Under the pieces are notes generated by a model. The model worked only from the letters and a program-made list of their open reading frames with translations, ran no database searches and was not told where the DNA came from. The position numbers and the translations under genes were made by a program. From Candidatus Magnetominusculus xianensis (GTDB taxonomy: Bacteria > Nitrospirota > Thermodesulfovibrionia > Thermodesulfovibrionales > Magnetobacteriaceae), in contig LNQR01000032.1 of the NCBI GenBank assembly GCA_001541255.1, positions 18,921-82,920 of the forward strand: a stretch of 64,000 bases of DNA, given 5' to 3'. Positions 1-8,302 of this stretch are shown in pieces. Position 1 is the first letter of the stretch, and every line of letters starts with the position of its first letter.

Positions 1-1
1 G

Positions 2-37
2 TGATCATTACAATAATAATTATTATAATAATGATCA
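2..37. repeat. AT-rich near-perfect palindrome
   Basis: The bases from 2 to 37 read almost the same on both strands, with arms running from TGATCATTA inward and only two mismatched pairs near the middle. It lies at the window edge with no recognised gene beside it. It could be a bidirectional terminator, an operator or the end of an element cut off by the window. A second, perfect 18-bp palindrome (ACATATAATATTATATGT) lies at 226-243. No function can be assigned from sequence alone. Confidence 0.5.
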
Positions 38-393
38 GCGTCCCCGATGGTATGCAATACAATAGTAGTAGTCACTAAACCCTGGCTTTTTGAAATAAAT
101 CAGAAATATATGCTGAATTTAAGGCGCTATCCATCTGCGAATGTACCGCATAGTGAGTAAATTTGTCAAGCCGTTTTTCACTGTTTCCGGCATTTTTGGC
201 CATTTGGCAGCCAATCTTGCAGTAAACATATAATATTATATGTATTTTTGCACATATCTGTATTTCTGCGCCCTGATGCGAATAGGAGAAACGCAGGGCG
301 CTTCCTAAGTAGAGTCTGTCCATAAACTCTAACTACTCAATAAATAAGGGCAAATGGTATAATTGCAGAGAAATCAAGAAACAGGAGGGGAGA

Positions 394-578
394 ATGAATC
401 TATTGAACGATTAGAAACTGCAATTTGAGAAAGGCTTATGGGCATTGAGTCCTGAACTGGCGCTAATAGATACAATACTGAACGAGCATTCTGAGATAAT
501 AGATACTTTCAGTTTCAGATAAGGCAGACCTAAGACAACTGACCGCACAGGCATTTGAAAACGTACTGGTAAAAAATT
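394..578 (+). pseudogene. Decayed transposase N-terminal remnant
   Basis: After a good ribosome site (CAGGAGGGGAGA) an ATG at 394 opens a reading interrupted by a TAG after six codons. It then continues LQFEKGLWALSPELALIDT and on to a stop at about 520, and a shifted frame continues DKADLRQLTAQAFENVL before a stop near 578. The wording resembles N termini of transposases I remember as the ISNCY group, whose first helices contain KLQFEKG and LSPELALID. Stops and frameshifts mean it cannot encode an intact protein. Family assignment is from memory and moderate; that it is a broken coding remnant is better supported. The rest of 1-638 holds palindromes and no convincing gene. Confidence 0.5.
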
Positions 579-594
579 AGTAAGATAATGCGAA

Positions 595-606
595 ATATGC
601 TATAAT
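595..606 (+). promoter_or_regulatory. Extended -10 promoter of the yajQ operon
   Basis: TGCTATAAT at 598-606 matches an extended -10 (TGnTATAAT). The -35 position 17 bases upstream (TAGTAA) is poor, which is usual when the extended -10 compensates. The yajQ start lies 32 bases downstream with its own ribosome site, so the location fits a promoter for the 639-5143 gene run. Confidence 0.5.
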
Positions 607-638
607 ACCATTTAAAATCGTTTACGGAGGACTACTCA

Positions 639-1136
639 ATGGCCGACGAACATTCTTTTGACATTGGCTGTCAGGTTGATATGCAGGAAGTTACCAATGC
701 TGTTAACCAAAGCATGAAAGAGATTGCCCAGCGCTTTGACTTCAAAGGCAGTAAGAGCAGCATTGAAATCGACAAGGGTAATAACACCATCCTCGTCACC
801 TCAGATGACGAATTCAAGCTGAAAAATGTCCTTGATATCCTTCAGGGCAAACTTGTAAAACGCGAGGTATCCCTTAAGGCCCTCTCATACGGCAAGGTCG
901 AACCAGCCGCCGCAAGCACAGTAAGGCAAAAGATTACCCTCCAGCAGGGCGTTCCCATTGACAAGGCTAAGGAAATCGTAAAAATCATCAAAGATATGAA
1001 GCTCAAGGTGTCCTCTGAAATTCAGGGTGACTCCGTCAGGGTCAGAGGCAAAAAACTCGACGACCTTCAACTCATCATCGAAAAAATTAAAGGACAGGAC
1101 TTTGACATACACCTACAATTTACTAATTACAGATAA
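639..1136 (+). CDS. yajQ: YajQ family nucleotide-binding protein
   Basis: This 165-residue protein matches the YajQ/DUF520 family along its whole usual length. The N-terminal stretch FDIGCQVDMQEVTNAVNQ and the segment RFDFKGSKSSIEID are family hallmarks, and the C-terminal half (KVSSEIQGDSVRVRGKKLDDLQ) repeats the ferredoxin-like fold. YajQ proteins are small cytoplasmic proteins that bind nucleotides or RNA; in Xanthomonas a member binds cyclic di-GMP and acts with a transcription factor. Whether this one does is not visible. GGAGG lies nine bases before the ATG. It is the first gene of a plus-strand run and is followed 24 bases later by an unknown small gene. Confidence 0.93.
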   Translation: MADEHSFDIGCQVDMQEVTNAVNQSMKEIAQRFDFKGSKSSIEIDKGNNTILVTSDDEFKLKNVLDILQGKLVKREVSLKALSYGKVEPAAASTVRQKITLQQGVPIDKAKEIVKIIKDMKLKVSSEIQGDSVRVRGKKLDDLQLIIEKIKGQDFDIHLQFTNYR

Positions 1137-1159
1137 ACAATTCAAGGAGGAGTTTTTTT

Positions 1160-1567
1160 ATGGCATCGGGATTTAATGAACTTATAGATGCAACAATGAA
1201 TTTCGTAAAAGAGCGTTTCGGTCAGCCAAGCTATGAGGGTGTTAATATCTTCTGGGACTACCTGTCGCTGCTTCAAAACAAGGGCTTGGCCATGGGCAAT
1301 GACTTTACTGAGTTTTCAGCCCGCATTCTTGATGCAATGATTGACTATCAAAAGGCCGCCGCCTCAACCTCCGACATGGAGAATAAACTCATCGAAATCA
1401 CCCAGGTTATGCTCGATTTCATTAAAGACTCTAAGGGCACGGGAAACTGGAATGATTTTCTAAGTCAACTGACAGATAAACAAATCGAACTCAGCGAAGA
1501 GTACACTCAGTACATTAAGCGGGTAATTGAGGCAGTGCATACCATGTATTCATATCACATATGGTAG
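1160..1567 (+). CDS. Hypothetical helical protein, 135 aa
   Basis: I do not recognise a family. AAGGAGG sits before the ATG with good spacing, so expression is likely. The product is acidic and predicted mostly alpha-helical, with no signal peptide, no membrane segment and no cysteines. Aromatic residues cluster at the ends, with GFNELIDATMNFVKERFG at the start and HTMYSYHIW at the C terminus. It lies 24 bases after yajQ and about 50 bases before the phosphatase gene in the same direction, so it is probably cotranscribed. A cytoplasmic adaptor or bundle-forming protein is possible, but nothing shows a catalytic role. Confidence 0.8.
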   Translation: MASGFNELIDATMNFVKERFGQPSYEGVNIFWDYLSLLQNKGLAMGNDFTEFSARILDAMIDYQKAAASTSDMENKLIEITQVMLDFIKDSKGTGNWNDFLSQLTDKQIELSEEYTQYIKRVIEAVHTMYSYHIW

Positions 1568-1616
1568 GGGCTTTTTAACAGGCCGCCATTAATTTTACAT
1601 CTAAAAAAGGTGAGGC

Positions 1617-2420
1617 GTGACAATTGATGACCTGAGAAACATAGGGCAAGAGCTTCTTTCGGTAATCCCACGCTATCGTTTCGCCGAAAACGCGCGCACG
1701 GGGCTTCGTACCGGGGCTGCAGGGGATACGACATTCCCGCTGGATGAGGCTGCTGAAAATATCATTGTCTCCCGTATCAAATCCCTGGGGGAGCCATTAA
1801 GCATCGTCTCAGAGGAGTGCGGTATTGAAGACGAAGACAGCTCAAGTCTCAGAGTAATCATCGACCCCATAGACGGCAGTAAAAATGCAATAAATGGTCT
1901 GCCTATGTTTTGTACTTCAATTGCAGTTGCAAGCGGTACAACTCTTGATGACGTATACATGGGATATATTGTCAATCTCATAAGCGGAGATGAGTTCTGG
2001 GCAGTCAAAGGCTGCGGTGCCTGTTATTTTAATGGCAATAAAACACATACTAAAACAGACGACAATATCGAGATAGTGCTTTATGAATCTCAGAGGCCCT
2101 CAGAAGAGCTGCCCCGCATGAACCGCCTGTTTTCTTACACCGTAAGGACACGCTGCCTGGGGGCAACCGCCCTCAATCTCGCACATGTGGCCGCCGGGTC
2201 TGTCAGCCTGTTTGTCACACTATCGAAATCGCGTAGCTTTGATTTTGCCGCAGGATATTTAATCGTAAAAGAGGCCGGGGGCATATGTACCGACGCAGAG
2301 GGCCGCAACATCAGCACCATCCACACCGGACTGGGAAAGATAAACACTATACTGGCGTCAGCGAACGCTCACATTCACGCAAGAGCCCTCGACGCCCTCA
2401 TTAATTCACATTACAGATGA
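1617..2420 (+). CDS. Inositol monophosphatase family protein
   Basis: A 267-residue member of the IMPase/SuhB/fructose-1,6-bisphosphatase-like superfamily, which hydrolyses sugar or inositol phosphates with Mg2+. Metal-binding motifs are visible: SEECG near residue 63, then DPIDGSKN near residue 83, the family DPIDGT motif with Ser replacing Thr. The C-terminal motif usually written WDxAAG appears as FDFAAGYLIVKEAGG, still with the metal-binding Asp. The start is GTG, chosen because AAAAAAGGTGAG lies just upstream and the product begins TIDDLRNIGQ. It ends eight bases before the acyl-CoA synthetase fusion, so the two are probably cotranslated. The substrate is unknown. Confidence 0.88.
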   Translation: MTIDDLRNIGQELLSVIPRYRFAENARTGLRTGAAGDTTFPLDEAAENIIVSRIKSLGEPLSIVSEECGIEDEDSSSLRVIIDPIDGSKNAINGLPMFCTSIAVASGTTLDDVYMGYIVNLISGDEFWAVKGCGACYFNGNKTHTKTDDNIEIVLYESQRPSEELPRMNRLFSYTVRTRCLGATALNLAHVAAGSVSLFVTLSKSRSFDFAAGYLIVKEAGGICTDAEGRNISTIHTGLGKINTILASANAHIHARALDALINSHYR

Positions 2421-2428
2421 GATAAATA

Positions 2429-5143
2429 ATGACAAAAAAAATGAAAGAAACGCCACAAAACTCAAGCTCAATATTCAACCGATTTGCCGAATCGGCAAGG
2501 AAGAACTCCGCAAAAAAGGCATTTATATATTGCAGCTCAGGCGAGAAATCAACCAGCCCCGCCCCAGAGTGCCAGACATACACATATGCAGACATCCTCG
2601 ACAGGGCAACCGCCATCGCAGGTCTGCTGAAAGACATTGGAACAACAAGCGGCTCAAGGGCAGCGATATGTGCTGAAAACTCACCAAAGTGGTGCGCATC
2701 ATATCTTGCGGTAACGGCAGCGGGCGGTGTTTCAGTCCCAATGGACTCAGAACTTGGCGCGGGGGAAATCAGAAATCTGCTTATTAACTCCGGCGCTTCT
2801 GTCATATTCACAAGCCGCCACACGAATGACAAGGTACGCGGCGCGTGTGAGGGCTTGGCAGTCCATCAAATATTATTAGATTCCGGTGAGTTTAATGATA
2901 TTTGGGAAAACGCTAAGACCGGCGCCGCTGCCCCAGAAGTTCTATCGATGCCCAATGATACTGCATCAATAATCTACACCTCCGGCACAACGTCAACCCC
3001 CAAGGGGGTCATTCTGACGCATAAAAATTTCCTCTCTGACGCTGCCGCAGTAATCGAAACGGGGCTGATAACCCCCTCAGACAACGTACTTTCCGTACTC
3101 CCGCTCCATCACACTTATCCCTTTATGTGTACATTTTTAGTGCCCTTATTTGTCGGGGCGACAATCACATATCCACCCAGCCTTAAGGGACAGGAATTAA
3201 TAAGCACAATTCGTACGCAGTCTGTTACTATCTTAATCGGTATTCCACGTCTGTTAGAGATGTTCCTGGCCGCCATAGACAACAAGATTGCCGCAAAACC
3301 TGAGACAGCACGCCGTGTCATCAATGCACTGAACACTGTATCGCACACGCTCAGACGAACGCTTGATATAAACGCCGGAAGGTATCTCTTTAAGGCCGTG
3401 CAGGAGGCATTTGGAGGGCAGTTCAGGTTTATCTCATCAGGAGGCGCGCGCCTCAAACCAGATGTGATGACGCGCCTTGAGTCCTATGGATTCACTGTCG
3501 TTGAGGGCTATGGGTTGACTGAGACATCCCCTGTAGTAACGTTTAATCCTCTTGGAAAACGAAGACCCGGCTCTGCCGGTGTGCCGCTTAAGGGGGTAGA
3601 GATAAGTGCCCCGCGAAAAACCGGTAACACTCCACCGCCAGAGGGTGAAATCCTGATTAAAGGGCCGATGGTAACAACAGGGTACTTAAACATGCCCGAT
3701 GAGACCGAAAAGGCCTTTGGTGCAGACTCAACGGCAGTCGGTTGGTTTCACAGCGGTGACCTCGGCTATATAGACGAGGATGGCTACCTGTTTATAACCG
3801 GCAGGTCTAAAGAGGTAATCGTCCTAAGCTCGGGGAAAAACGTCTATCCCGAAGATGTTGAACAGGCATACTCTGCCATACCATTAATAAAAGAGATGTG
3901 CGTCCATGCAAGTGGCCCTGACACAGATGCAGTCAGGGCAATTATCGTCCCCGACATGGATTACGCAAAAAGAATGAACATAGCCACTGTTGAAAATGCC
4001 CTCAGATGGGAAATAAATAAAATATCCACAGAGCTGCCGCCCTATATGAGGATAAAAGGCTTTGTGATTCACTCAGAACCACTGCCCCGGACCAGACTAG
4101 GCAAGATAAAGAGGTTTCAGCTAAAGGCCATTGCATCTGCCGCCCCCGAAGAAGGCAGCAATACGCCAGAGGGGCAGCCTGTCACAGAACCATACGCCGC
4201 CGCAGTTATCTCAATACTAAAGAATCTCATGGAACTGAATCGTAATATCTCAATTGAAGAGAATCTTGAGCTTGACCTCGGCATTGATTCACTGAAGCGT
4301 CTGGAGCTGCTTGGTGCGATTGAAGAACACTTCAAGGCGCGGCTTCCCGATGGTTTCGGGCAGGCAATTCACACCGTTAAGGAATTGTCTGATGGGGTGA
4401 GGGAGTTTTACGAAAGGGCGGGCTCTAATACAGGCACAGCCATCCTAACAAACGAGGCACAGAGCGGGTTTAAGGAGATGTTTAGCACCCCGCCCGATGC
4501 ACATGACCTGCAAAAAATAGGCATTCGTAATTCACTGCCTGAGAGATTAATCACACGGGCTGTACTGTGGCTGATAAGACAGTGTATCAGGAGGTTTTAC
4601 AGGGGGCAGCTCATAGGGATTGAAAACCTTACAGCACCGCCCTATATTATTAGCCCAAACCACACGAGTTATCTTGATGCCTTTATAGTGGCGGCACTTC
4701 TGCCCTGGGCAGTGTTTAAAAATTTATATTTTCAGGGGGCTGAGGACATATTCAGGAGCGCTCTGGCAAAGCTATTTGCACGTCTTGGGCATGTGATTCC
4801 GATTGACCCTAATGTGAATCTTGAAAAGGCGATGACGATGTCGGCATACCTATTGAGACAGGGGTTGTCACTGTGTATATTCCCAGAGGGTGGGCGTTCG
4901 GTTGACGGCACACTTCAGGTGTTTAAGAAGGGTGTTGGAATACTATCAAAGGAGTGCGGGGTACCGGTAATCCCTGCACGAATAGACGGTGCATATGAGG
5001 CACTGCCGCGCGGGGCATTCCTGCCAAAACCCGCCTGCATAACCCTGAACTTAGGCAAACCAATACCCCCCGCCAGCGGCACGTATCAATCTATAACCGA
5101 AGAGGTGAAGGCAAGGATTGCAGAAATGGGGAGGAATGATTAG
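2429..5143 (+). CDS. Acyl-CoA/ACP synthetase-ACP-acyltransferase fusion
   Basis: A 904-residue three-domain protein. Residues about 10-570 are an AMP-forming acyl-CoA (or acyl-ACP) synthetase: the AMP-binding loop IIYTSGTTSTPKGVILTH is near residue 185, VVEGYGLTETSPVV near 355 and the hinge GRSKEVIVLSSGKNVYPED near 460. Residues about 590-665 are an acyl-carrier domain with the phosphopantetheine serine in DLGIDSLKRLE (near 620). Residues about 700-900 are a PlsC-type acyltransferase with NHTSYLDAF (HX4D, near 743) and FPEGGRSVDGTL. The likely job is to activate a fatty acid, hold it on the built-in carrier and transfer it to a lysophospholipid or similar acceptor, as in Aas-like enzymes. Cytoplasmic or membrane-peripheral; acceptor unknown. 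Confidence 0.92.
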   Translation: MTKKMKETPQNSSSIFNRFAESARKNSAKKAFIYCSSGEKSTSPAPECQTYTYADILDRATAIAGLLKDIGTTSGSRAAICAENSPKWCASYLAVTAAGGVSVPMDSELGAGEIRNLLINSGASVIFTSRHTNDKVRGACEGLAVHQILLDSGEFNDIWENAKTGAAAPEVLSMPNDTASIIYTSGTTSTPKGVILTHKNFLSDAAAVIETGLITPSDNVLSVLPLHHTYPFMCTFLVPLFVGATITYPPSLKGQELISTIRTQSVTILIGIPRLLEMFLAAIDNKIAAKPETARRVINALNTVSHTLRRTLDINAGRYLFKAVQEAFGGQFRFISSGGARLKPDVMTRLESYGFTVVEGYGLTETSPVVTFNPLGKRRPGSAGVPLKGVEISAPRKTGNTPPPEGEILIKGPMVTTGYLNMPDETEKAFGADSTAVGWFHSGDLGYIDEDGYLFITGRSKEVIVLSSGKNVYPEDVEQAYSAIPLIKEMCVHASGPDTDAVRAIIVPDMDYAKRMNIATVENALRWEINKISTELPPYMRIKGFVIHSEPLPRTRLGKIKRFQLKAIASAAPEEGSNTPEGQPVTEPYAAAVISILKNLMELNRNISIEENLELDLGIDSLKRLELLGAIEEHFKARLPDGFGQAIHTVKELSDGVREFYERAGSNTGTAILTNEAQSGFKEMFSTPPDAHDLQKIGIRNSLPERLITRAVLWLIRQCIRRFYRGQLIGIENLTAPPYIISPNHTSYLDAFIVAALLPWAVFKNLYFQGAEDIFRSALAKLFARLGHVIPIDPNVNLEKAMTMSAYLLRQGLSLCIFPEGGRSVDGTLQVFKKGVGILSKECGVPVIPARIDGAYEALPRGAFLPKPACITLNLGKPIPPASGTYQSITEEVKARIAEMGRND

Positions 5144-5162
5144 AGAGCCCCTGTGATCGGAG

Positions 5163-5633
5163 TTAAACCTTTATCTCATGTTTCTTAAGCATAATTGAAA
5201 GCTTACCATTTTTTCTATACAATTCGTTCTTCAACCGATCTCTTTCTGCAGAAACTATCTTAGGTCTTCTAAGTTTTGATGCGACGATATATGCACTTAC
5301 CGACTTTGAATCAATATAAAACTTATTAATGCTACACTTATTCAGTGTCATTAGAATTTGCTCTATAGCATATGGTACACCTCTTTTTTTTCCTTTTAAC
5401 TCAACAAAATAAAGTGTGTCATCATCGCAATCTATAAATAAAAAATCGCATTTAGCTTGTTCATTTTTTATTATACAATCGTCAATCTCAATTACCATAA
5501 ACTTTTTTTTAGAAGCATTATTAACAATGAACTCCATGTTATTAGCTTCTACATAGAAACTCTCATCATTGCCGTTACATAAAATACAGTGCTCATAGCC
5601 TGGATATTCATTTTTGAATATTTCACAAATCAT
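5163..5633 (-). CDS. Putative PD-(D/E)XK nuclease, ATPase partner
   Basis: A 156-residue protein of no family I can name. Its middle reads KCDFLFID, a short acidic turn, then LYFVELKGKKRG: an Asp (D63) followed on the next strand by E78-x-K80, the arrangement of a PD-(D/E)XK nuclease core, with a helix (YAIEQILMTLNK) after it as in that fold. Two Cys near the N terminus (CILC) may be structural. It starts four bases after the stop of the upstream ATPase gene, so the two are translationally coupled. The region is much more AT-rich than its neighbours (17 G/C in 60 bases at 5401-5460 by hand count, against 34 of 60 at 2701-2760), which suggests recent acquisition. Confidence 0.65.
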   Translation of the reverse strand: MICEIFKNEYPGYEHCILCNGNDESFYVEANNMEFIVNNASKKKFMVIEIDDCIIKNEQAKCDFLFIDCDDDTLYFVELKGKKRGVPYAIEQILMTLNKCSINKFYIDSKSVSAYIVASKLRRPKIVSAERDRLKNELYRKNGKLSIMLKKHEIKV

Positions 5634-5637
5634 CGTA

Positions 5638-6954
5638 TTATTTTATATCAAATAGTTTCTCGTAAACATCTTCTATGTCATCGGAGGCCTTATCGATTGC
5701 CTCTGCCTTAATAAAATTCAGTTCCCTGTCTACTATATCGATACATTCCCCACCTTCCAGTTCATACACATCCATCTTATCTATATCTATCCACAAACTT
5801 TTATCGACAATCTTAGTTACTTCATTCTCTATACTGATTTTCTTGGCAACATTGTTTGCATGTATCAGATTGTTAAAGCTCGTCAGAATATATGGGCTGT
5901 GGGTGGTTATTATCATCTGGCCTTGGGTGGCGTTCATAACGTAACTTATCAATTCGACCAAATCCCGTTGGGCTATAGGATATAGATGTGCTTCAGGTTC
6001 TTCTACAATGAATAAAACTTTCTGCTTATTGTATTGATCATCGTACAATATTTTATTTAGTGTTAACAATATCCAAAGACATTCTTGCTGCCCCGAAGAA
6101 GCAAATTGCATCTTTACAAACTTATTTCTATTTATATACAATCTTTCTTCGTACGTTTCCCTATCCCTTACCTTTTCATACACATAATCACCTTTTAAAA
6201 TAGTTTTAATATACTTGCTTGCATAACTATGGCAAGATGTTCTTTCTGTGTTTTGTTCCATATCTTTTAAGTAGAAAATTCTATAGTTTCTGATCCTTTC
6301 AATGAAATTACCAGTCAATAAGTCTTTGTACTCAATATTTTCTTTACTCATCTGATCTGCGAACACCGTTGCCATAGCTCGACCAGCCGGAATATAGATA
6401 GCAGAGGTATCATCTTTAAACAAGTTGTTTAAGTTTCCTTTCAATTCCCTGAAGCATCTTTCCTTCCGTTCACTAATTATATTGATATCCACATCCGATG
6501 ACAAACCGGTTATCGCTTCATTGATACTCCTTATGTTATTAGAACAGGAATAAAAAGGCTGTTTATAACTATTAGTCAATGCATCGGTCATATCGATATT
6601 AAGTGGGGTTTTGGTTGAACTTGAACTTAGCGATATAGATTTATCCTCGTCGTATTCATACTTAACTGATAAGCCTTTCATAGAATATGTAGAACCATAG
6701 ATTCGAAGAAACTTATGTCTGATGACACTTAGTAATCCATTATTTAAATATGTAAAATTTACCTGGACAGGTGAATTCTCTATCTCTTCCCTAAAATACC
6801 TATACATCTCATCCTTAATTGTCCTAAAGAAATAAATCAACTTGCTCACGGTACTCTTACCGGTGGCCTGCTGGCCAATCAGGACAAGGTAATCCTTTAT
6901 GTCCATTTTTAGGTCTTTTATTGGTCCGAAGTTCTTGATGTGTATCTTATGCAC
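5638..6954 (-). CDS. AAA/ABC-type ATPase of putative defence pair
   Basis: A 438-residue ATPase of the SMC/RecF-like AAA_15/AAA_21 type. Walker A is GQQATGKST starting at residue 27, preceded by the usual IHIKNFGPIKDLKMDI strand. The ABC-like signature is ASSGQQECLWILL, Walker B is FIVEEPEAHLYP, and the switch motif is IITTHSPYILTSFNNL. The insert between Walker A and the signature replaces the long coiled coil of SMC proteins. ATPases of this type are often paired with a nuclease or other effector in anti-phage systems (OLD, Septu, retron and abortive-infection systems). Here the partner is the small putative PD-(D/E)XK protein directly downstream. Low GC supports horizontal acquisition. The exact system type is not known to me. 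Confidence 0.85.
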   Translation of the reverse strand: MHKIHIKNFGPIKDLKMDIKDYLVLIGQQATGKSTVSKLIYFFRTIKDEMYRYFREEIENSPVQVNFTYLNNGLLSVIRHKFLRIYGSTYSMKGLSVKYEYDEDKSISLSSSSTKTPLNIDMTDALTNSYKQPFYSCSNNIRSINEAITGLSSDVDINIISERKERCFRELKGNLNNLFKDDTSAIYIPAGRAMATVFADQMSKENIEYKDLLTGNFIERIRNYRIFYLKDMEQNTERTSCHSYASKYIKTILKGDYVYEKVRDRETYEERLYINRNKFVKMQFASSGQQECLWILLTLNKILYDDQYNKQKVLFIVEEPEAHLYPIAQRDLVELISYVMNATQGQMIITTHSPYILTSFNNLIHANNVAKKISIENEVTKIVDKSLWIDIDKMDVYELEGGECIDIVDRELNFIKAEAIDKASDDIEDVYEKLFDIK

Positions 6955-6978
6955 TGTCGGTTCCCTGCCCGGCGTCCA

Positions 6979-8043
6979 TTATTTTGCGCAGATGCAGGCG
7001 ATGTTGTTGAAGTACACTGTGCCGTTAATCGTATTGGGGTGGATTTTGACGAATTCTATATCCTTGAAATGCGGCTTTAACAGGTGATGCAGGCTGTTTT
7101 GATTGAAGAAATTGACGTGTGTTGCCTCAAGTATGTGCCACGGCACTACATTGTGCTGGTAACACACCGGTATGGCGCTTATGTCCGGGACAGTTATCAG
7201 CGCCCTATTCCTCGCTATTCTCGCAATTTCACTGACCGCGCCTTTAAAGTCAGGGATATGCTCTATTACCTCTGTGCAGACAACACTTTCAAAGCTTCCA
7301 TCTTTGAACGGACACTTTGAACCGCTCTTATACAGAGTAACGTACTCCTGAATGTCAGGGTACAGGTTTTCAATAATCGCCTCACTCTCTATCTCTATAC
7401 CATAGGCCTCAATCCCAATGCCGCGCAGATTCCTTATCAAGGCACCACTTCCACATCCAAAATCCAGCACCGGCGACAGCAGGTAGCTGCTCGCTAAATT
7501 CATTATCACCTCAGATACATACCTGGCAGCAGGCGCAGAGCCGTATATATCCTTGCGCGTGGCCGGTTTCGTCTGAGAAATCAGCTCGGCATAGTGTGGG
7601 GCTGCAATCTGATATTCAATTTTCGAACTAAATATCTCCTCATCCTTAAAGGTTACCCTCAAGTCCTTAAATGCCGAAGATACCTGATATTCCAGAGCAA
7701 ACCCTGAGAAATAATTAGTTATTCCTGCATGAGCCGCTATGTCAGCCCTGTGTACCCTGTAATAAAACGCAACCGGCACCAAGTTATCGTCTATATATAG
7801 TTTAATATAATCCAACAGCTGTAAAACATTCTCTATATACCAGCCTTCCAACCGGAGAAGCCCGCAGGGTTCTATATCTATTGCATCAATGCACCCGCCT
7901 TGAAACGTTCTTAGGATGTCCTTTTTCACGTTATACAGCGGCGGTGCCGCAGACTCTGACCCCAGGTGGGGAAATCTTACCGCTGCCCTTGGCAGTATCT
8001 TAAGCAGCCCGTTCTTAATTCTATATGATAAACTTCCTTTCAT
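6979..8043 (-). CDS. SAM-dependent methyltransferase with N-terminal module
   Basis: A class I methyltransferase of 354 residues. The SAM-binding glycine loop is VLDFGCGSGALIRNLRGIG followed by the acidic strand end AYGIEIE. Later motifs are SFESVVCTEVIEHIPD and RALITVP. The enzyme probably methylates a sugar or other glycan component, since the divergent genes make surface glycans. The N-terminal 120 residues contain LRLEGWYIEN, KLYIDDNLVPVA and FSGFALEY, which follow the same pattern as the repeated module of the GT2 protein at 10635-14804. The ATG at 8043 was chosen because GGGAG lies before it; a TTG eight codons upstream has poorer spacing. It runs divergently from the 8303-14804 operon. 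Confidence 0.85.
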   Translation of the reverse strand: MKGSLSYRIKNGLLKILPRAAVRFPHLGSESAAPPLYNVKKDILRTFQGGCIDAIDIEPCGLLRLEGWYIENVLQLLDYIKLYIDDNLVPVAFYYRVHRADIAAHAGITNYFSGFALEYQVSSAFKDLRVTFKDEEIFSSKIEYQIAAPHYAELISQTKPATRKDIYGSAPAARYVSEVIMNLASSYLLSPVLDFGCGSGALIRNLRGIGIEAYGIEIESEAIIENLYPDIQEYVTLYKSGSKCPFKDGSFESVVCTEVIEHIPDFKGAVSEIARIARNRALITVPDISAIPVCYQHNVVPWHILEATHVNFFNQNSLHHLLKPHFKDIEFVKIHPNTINGTVYFNNIACICAK

Positions 8044-8302
8044 CCCGCTCCCGTTGCTCCCATTCAACCCTTCTCAAAACCGCTTGATTGTCCAACTTCC
8101 TGCCGTACTACGCAATGCTGGCTCTGCTGTCCGGTATAGTAACACAACTAAAGGAAAAATAAAAGCAGTTATTGACAAATAAATGTTTCTCTTTTATAAT
8201 CAACACGAGCGCTGTAAGGCTCGCAAACGCTGAGTCAGTGTACCGAGCGCTGCTTGATGTGGTTTCTTAATATTAAGCCTGAATATATACCTAAAGATAT
8301 AG
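8044..8302. other. Divergent intergenic control region
   Basis: This stretch of 259 bases separates the methyltransferase from the HAD/GT2 operon. It holds the consensus promoter listed separately at 8172-8200. In the untranslated leader a 9-bp direct repeat CGAGCGCTG occurs at 8206-8214 and 8244-8252, and CGAGC/GCTCG can form a small stem around 8206-8223. No recognised riboswitch is visible. Confidence 0.5.
8172..8200 (+). promoter_or_regulatory. Consensus sigma-70 promoter of the glycan operon
   Basis: TTGACA at 8172-8177 and TATAAT at 8195-8200 are separated by exactly 17 bases, a full match to the housekeeping consensus. Transcription would begin near 8207 and give a leader of about 96 bases before the HAD gene at 8303. 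It should drive the three overlapping genes to 14804. Confidence 0.8.

Noticed and set aside
75..323. 82-codon minus-strand frame at the left edge
   Set aside because: It spans the palindrome at 226-243, lacks a ribosome site and has no family; treated as non-coding.
885..1112. Minus-strand frame within yajQ
   Set aside because: Shadow of the conserved YajQ coding sequence.
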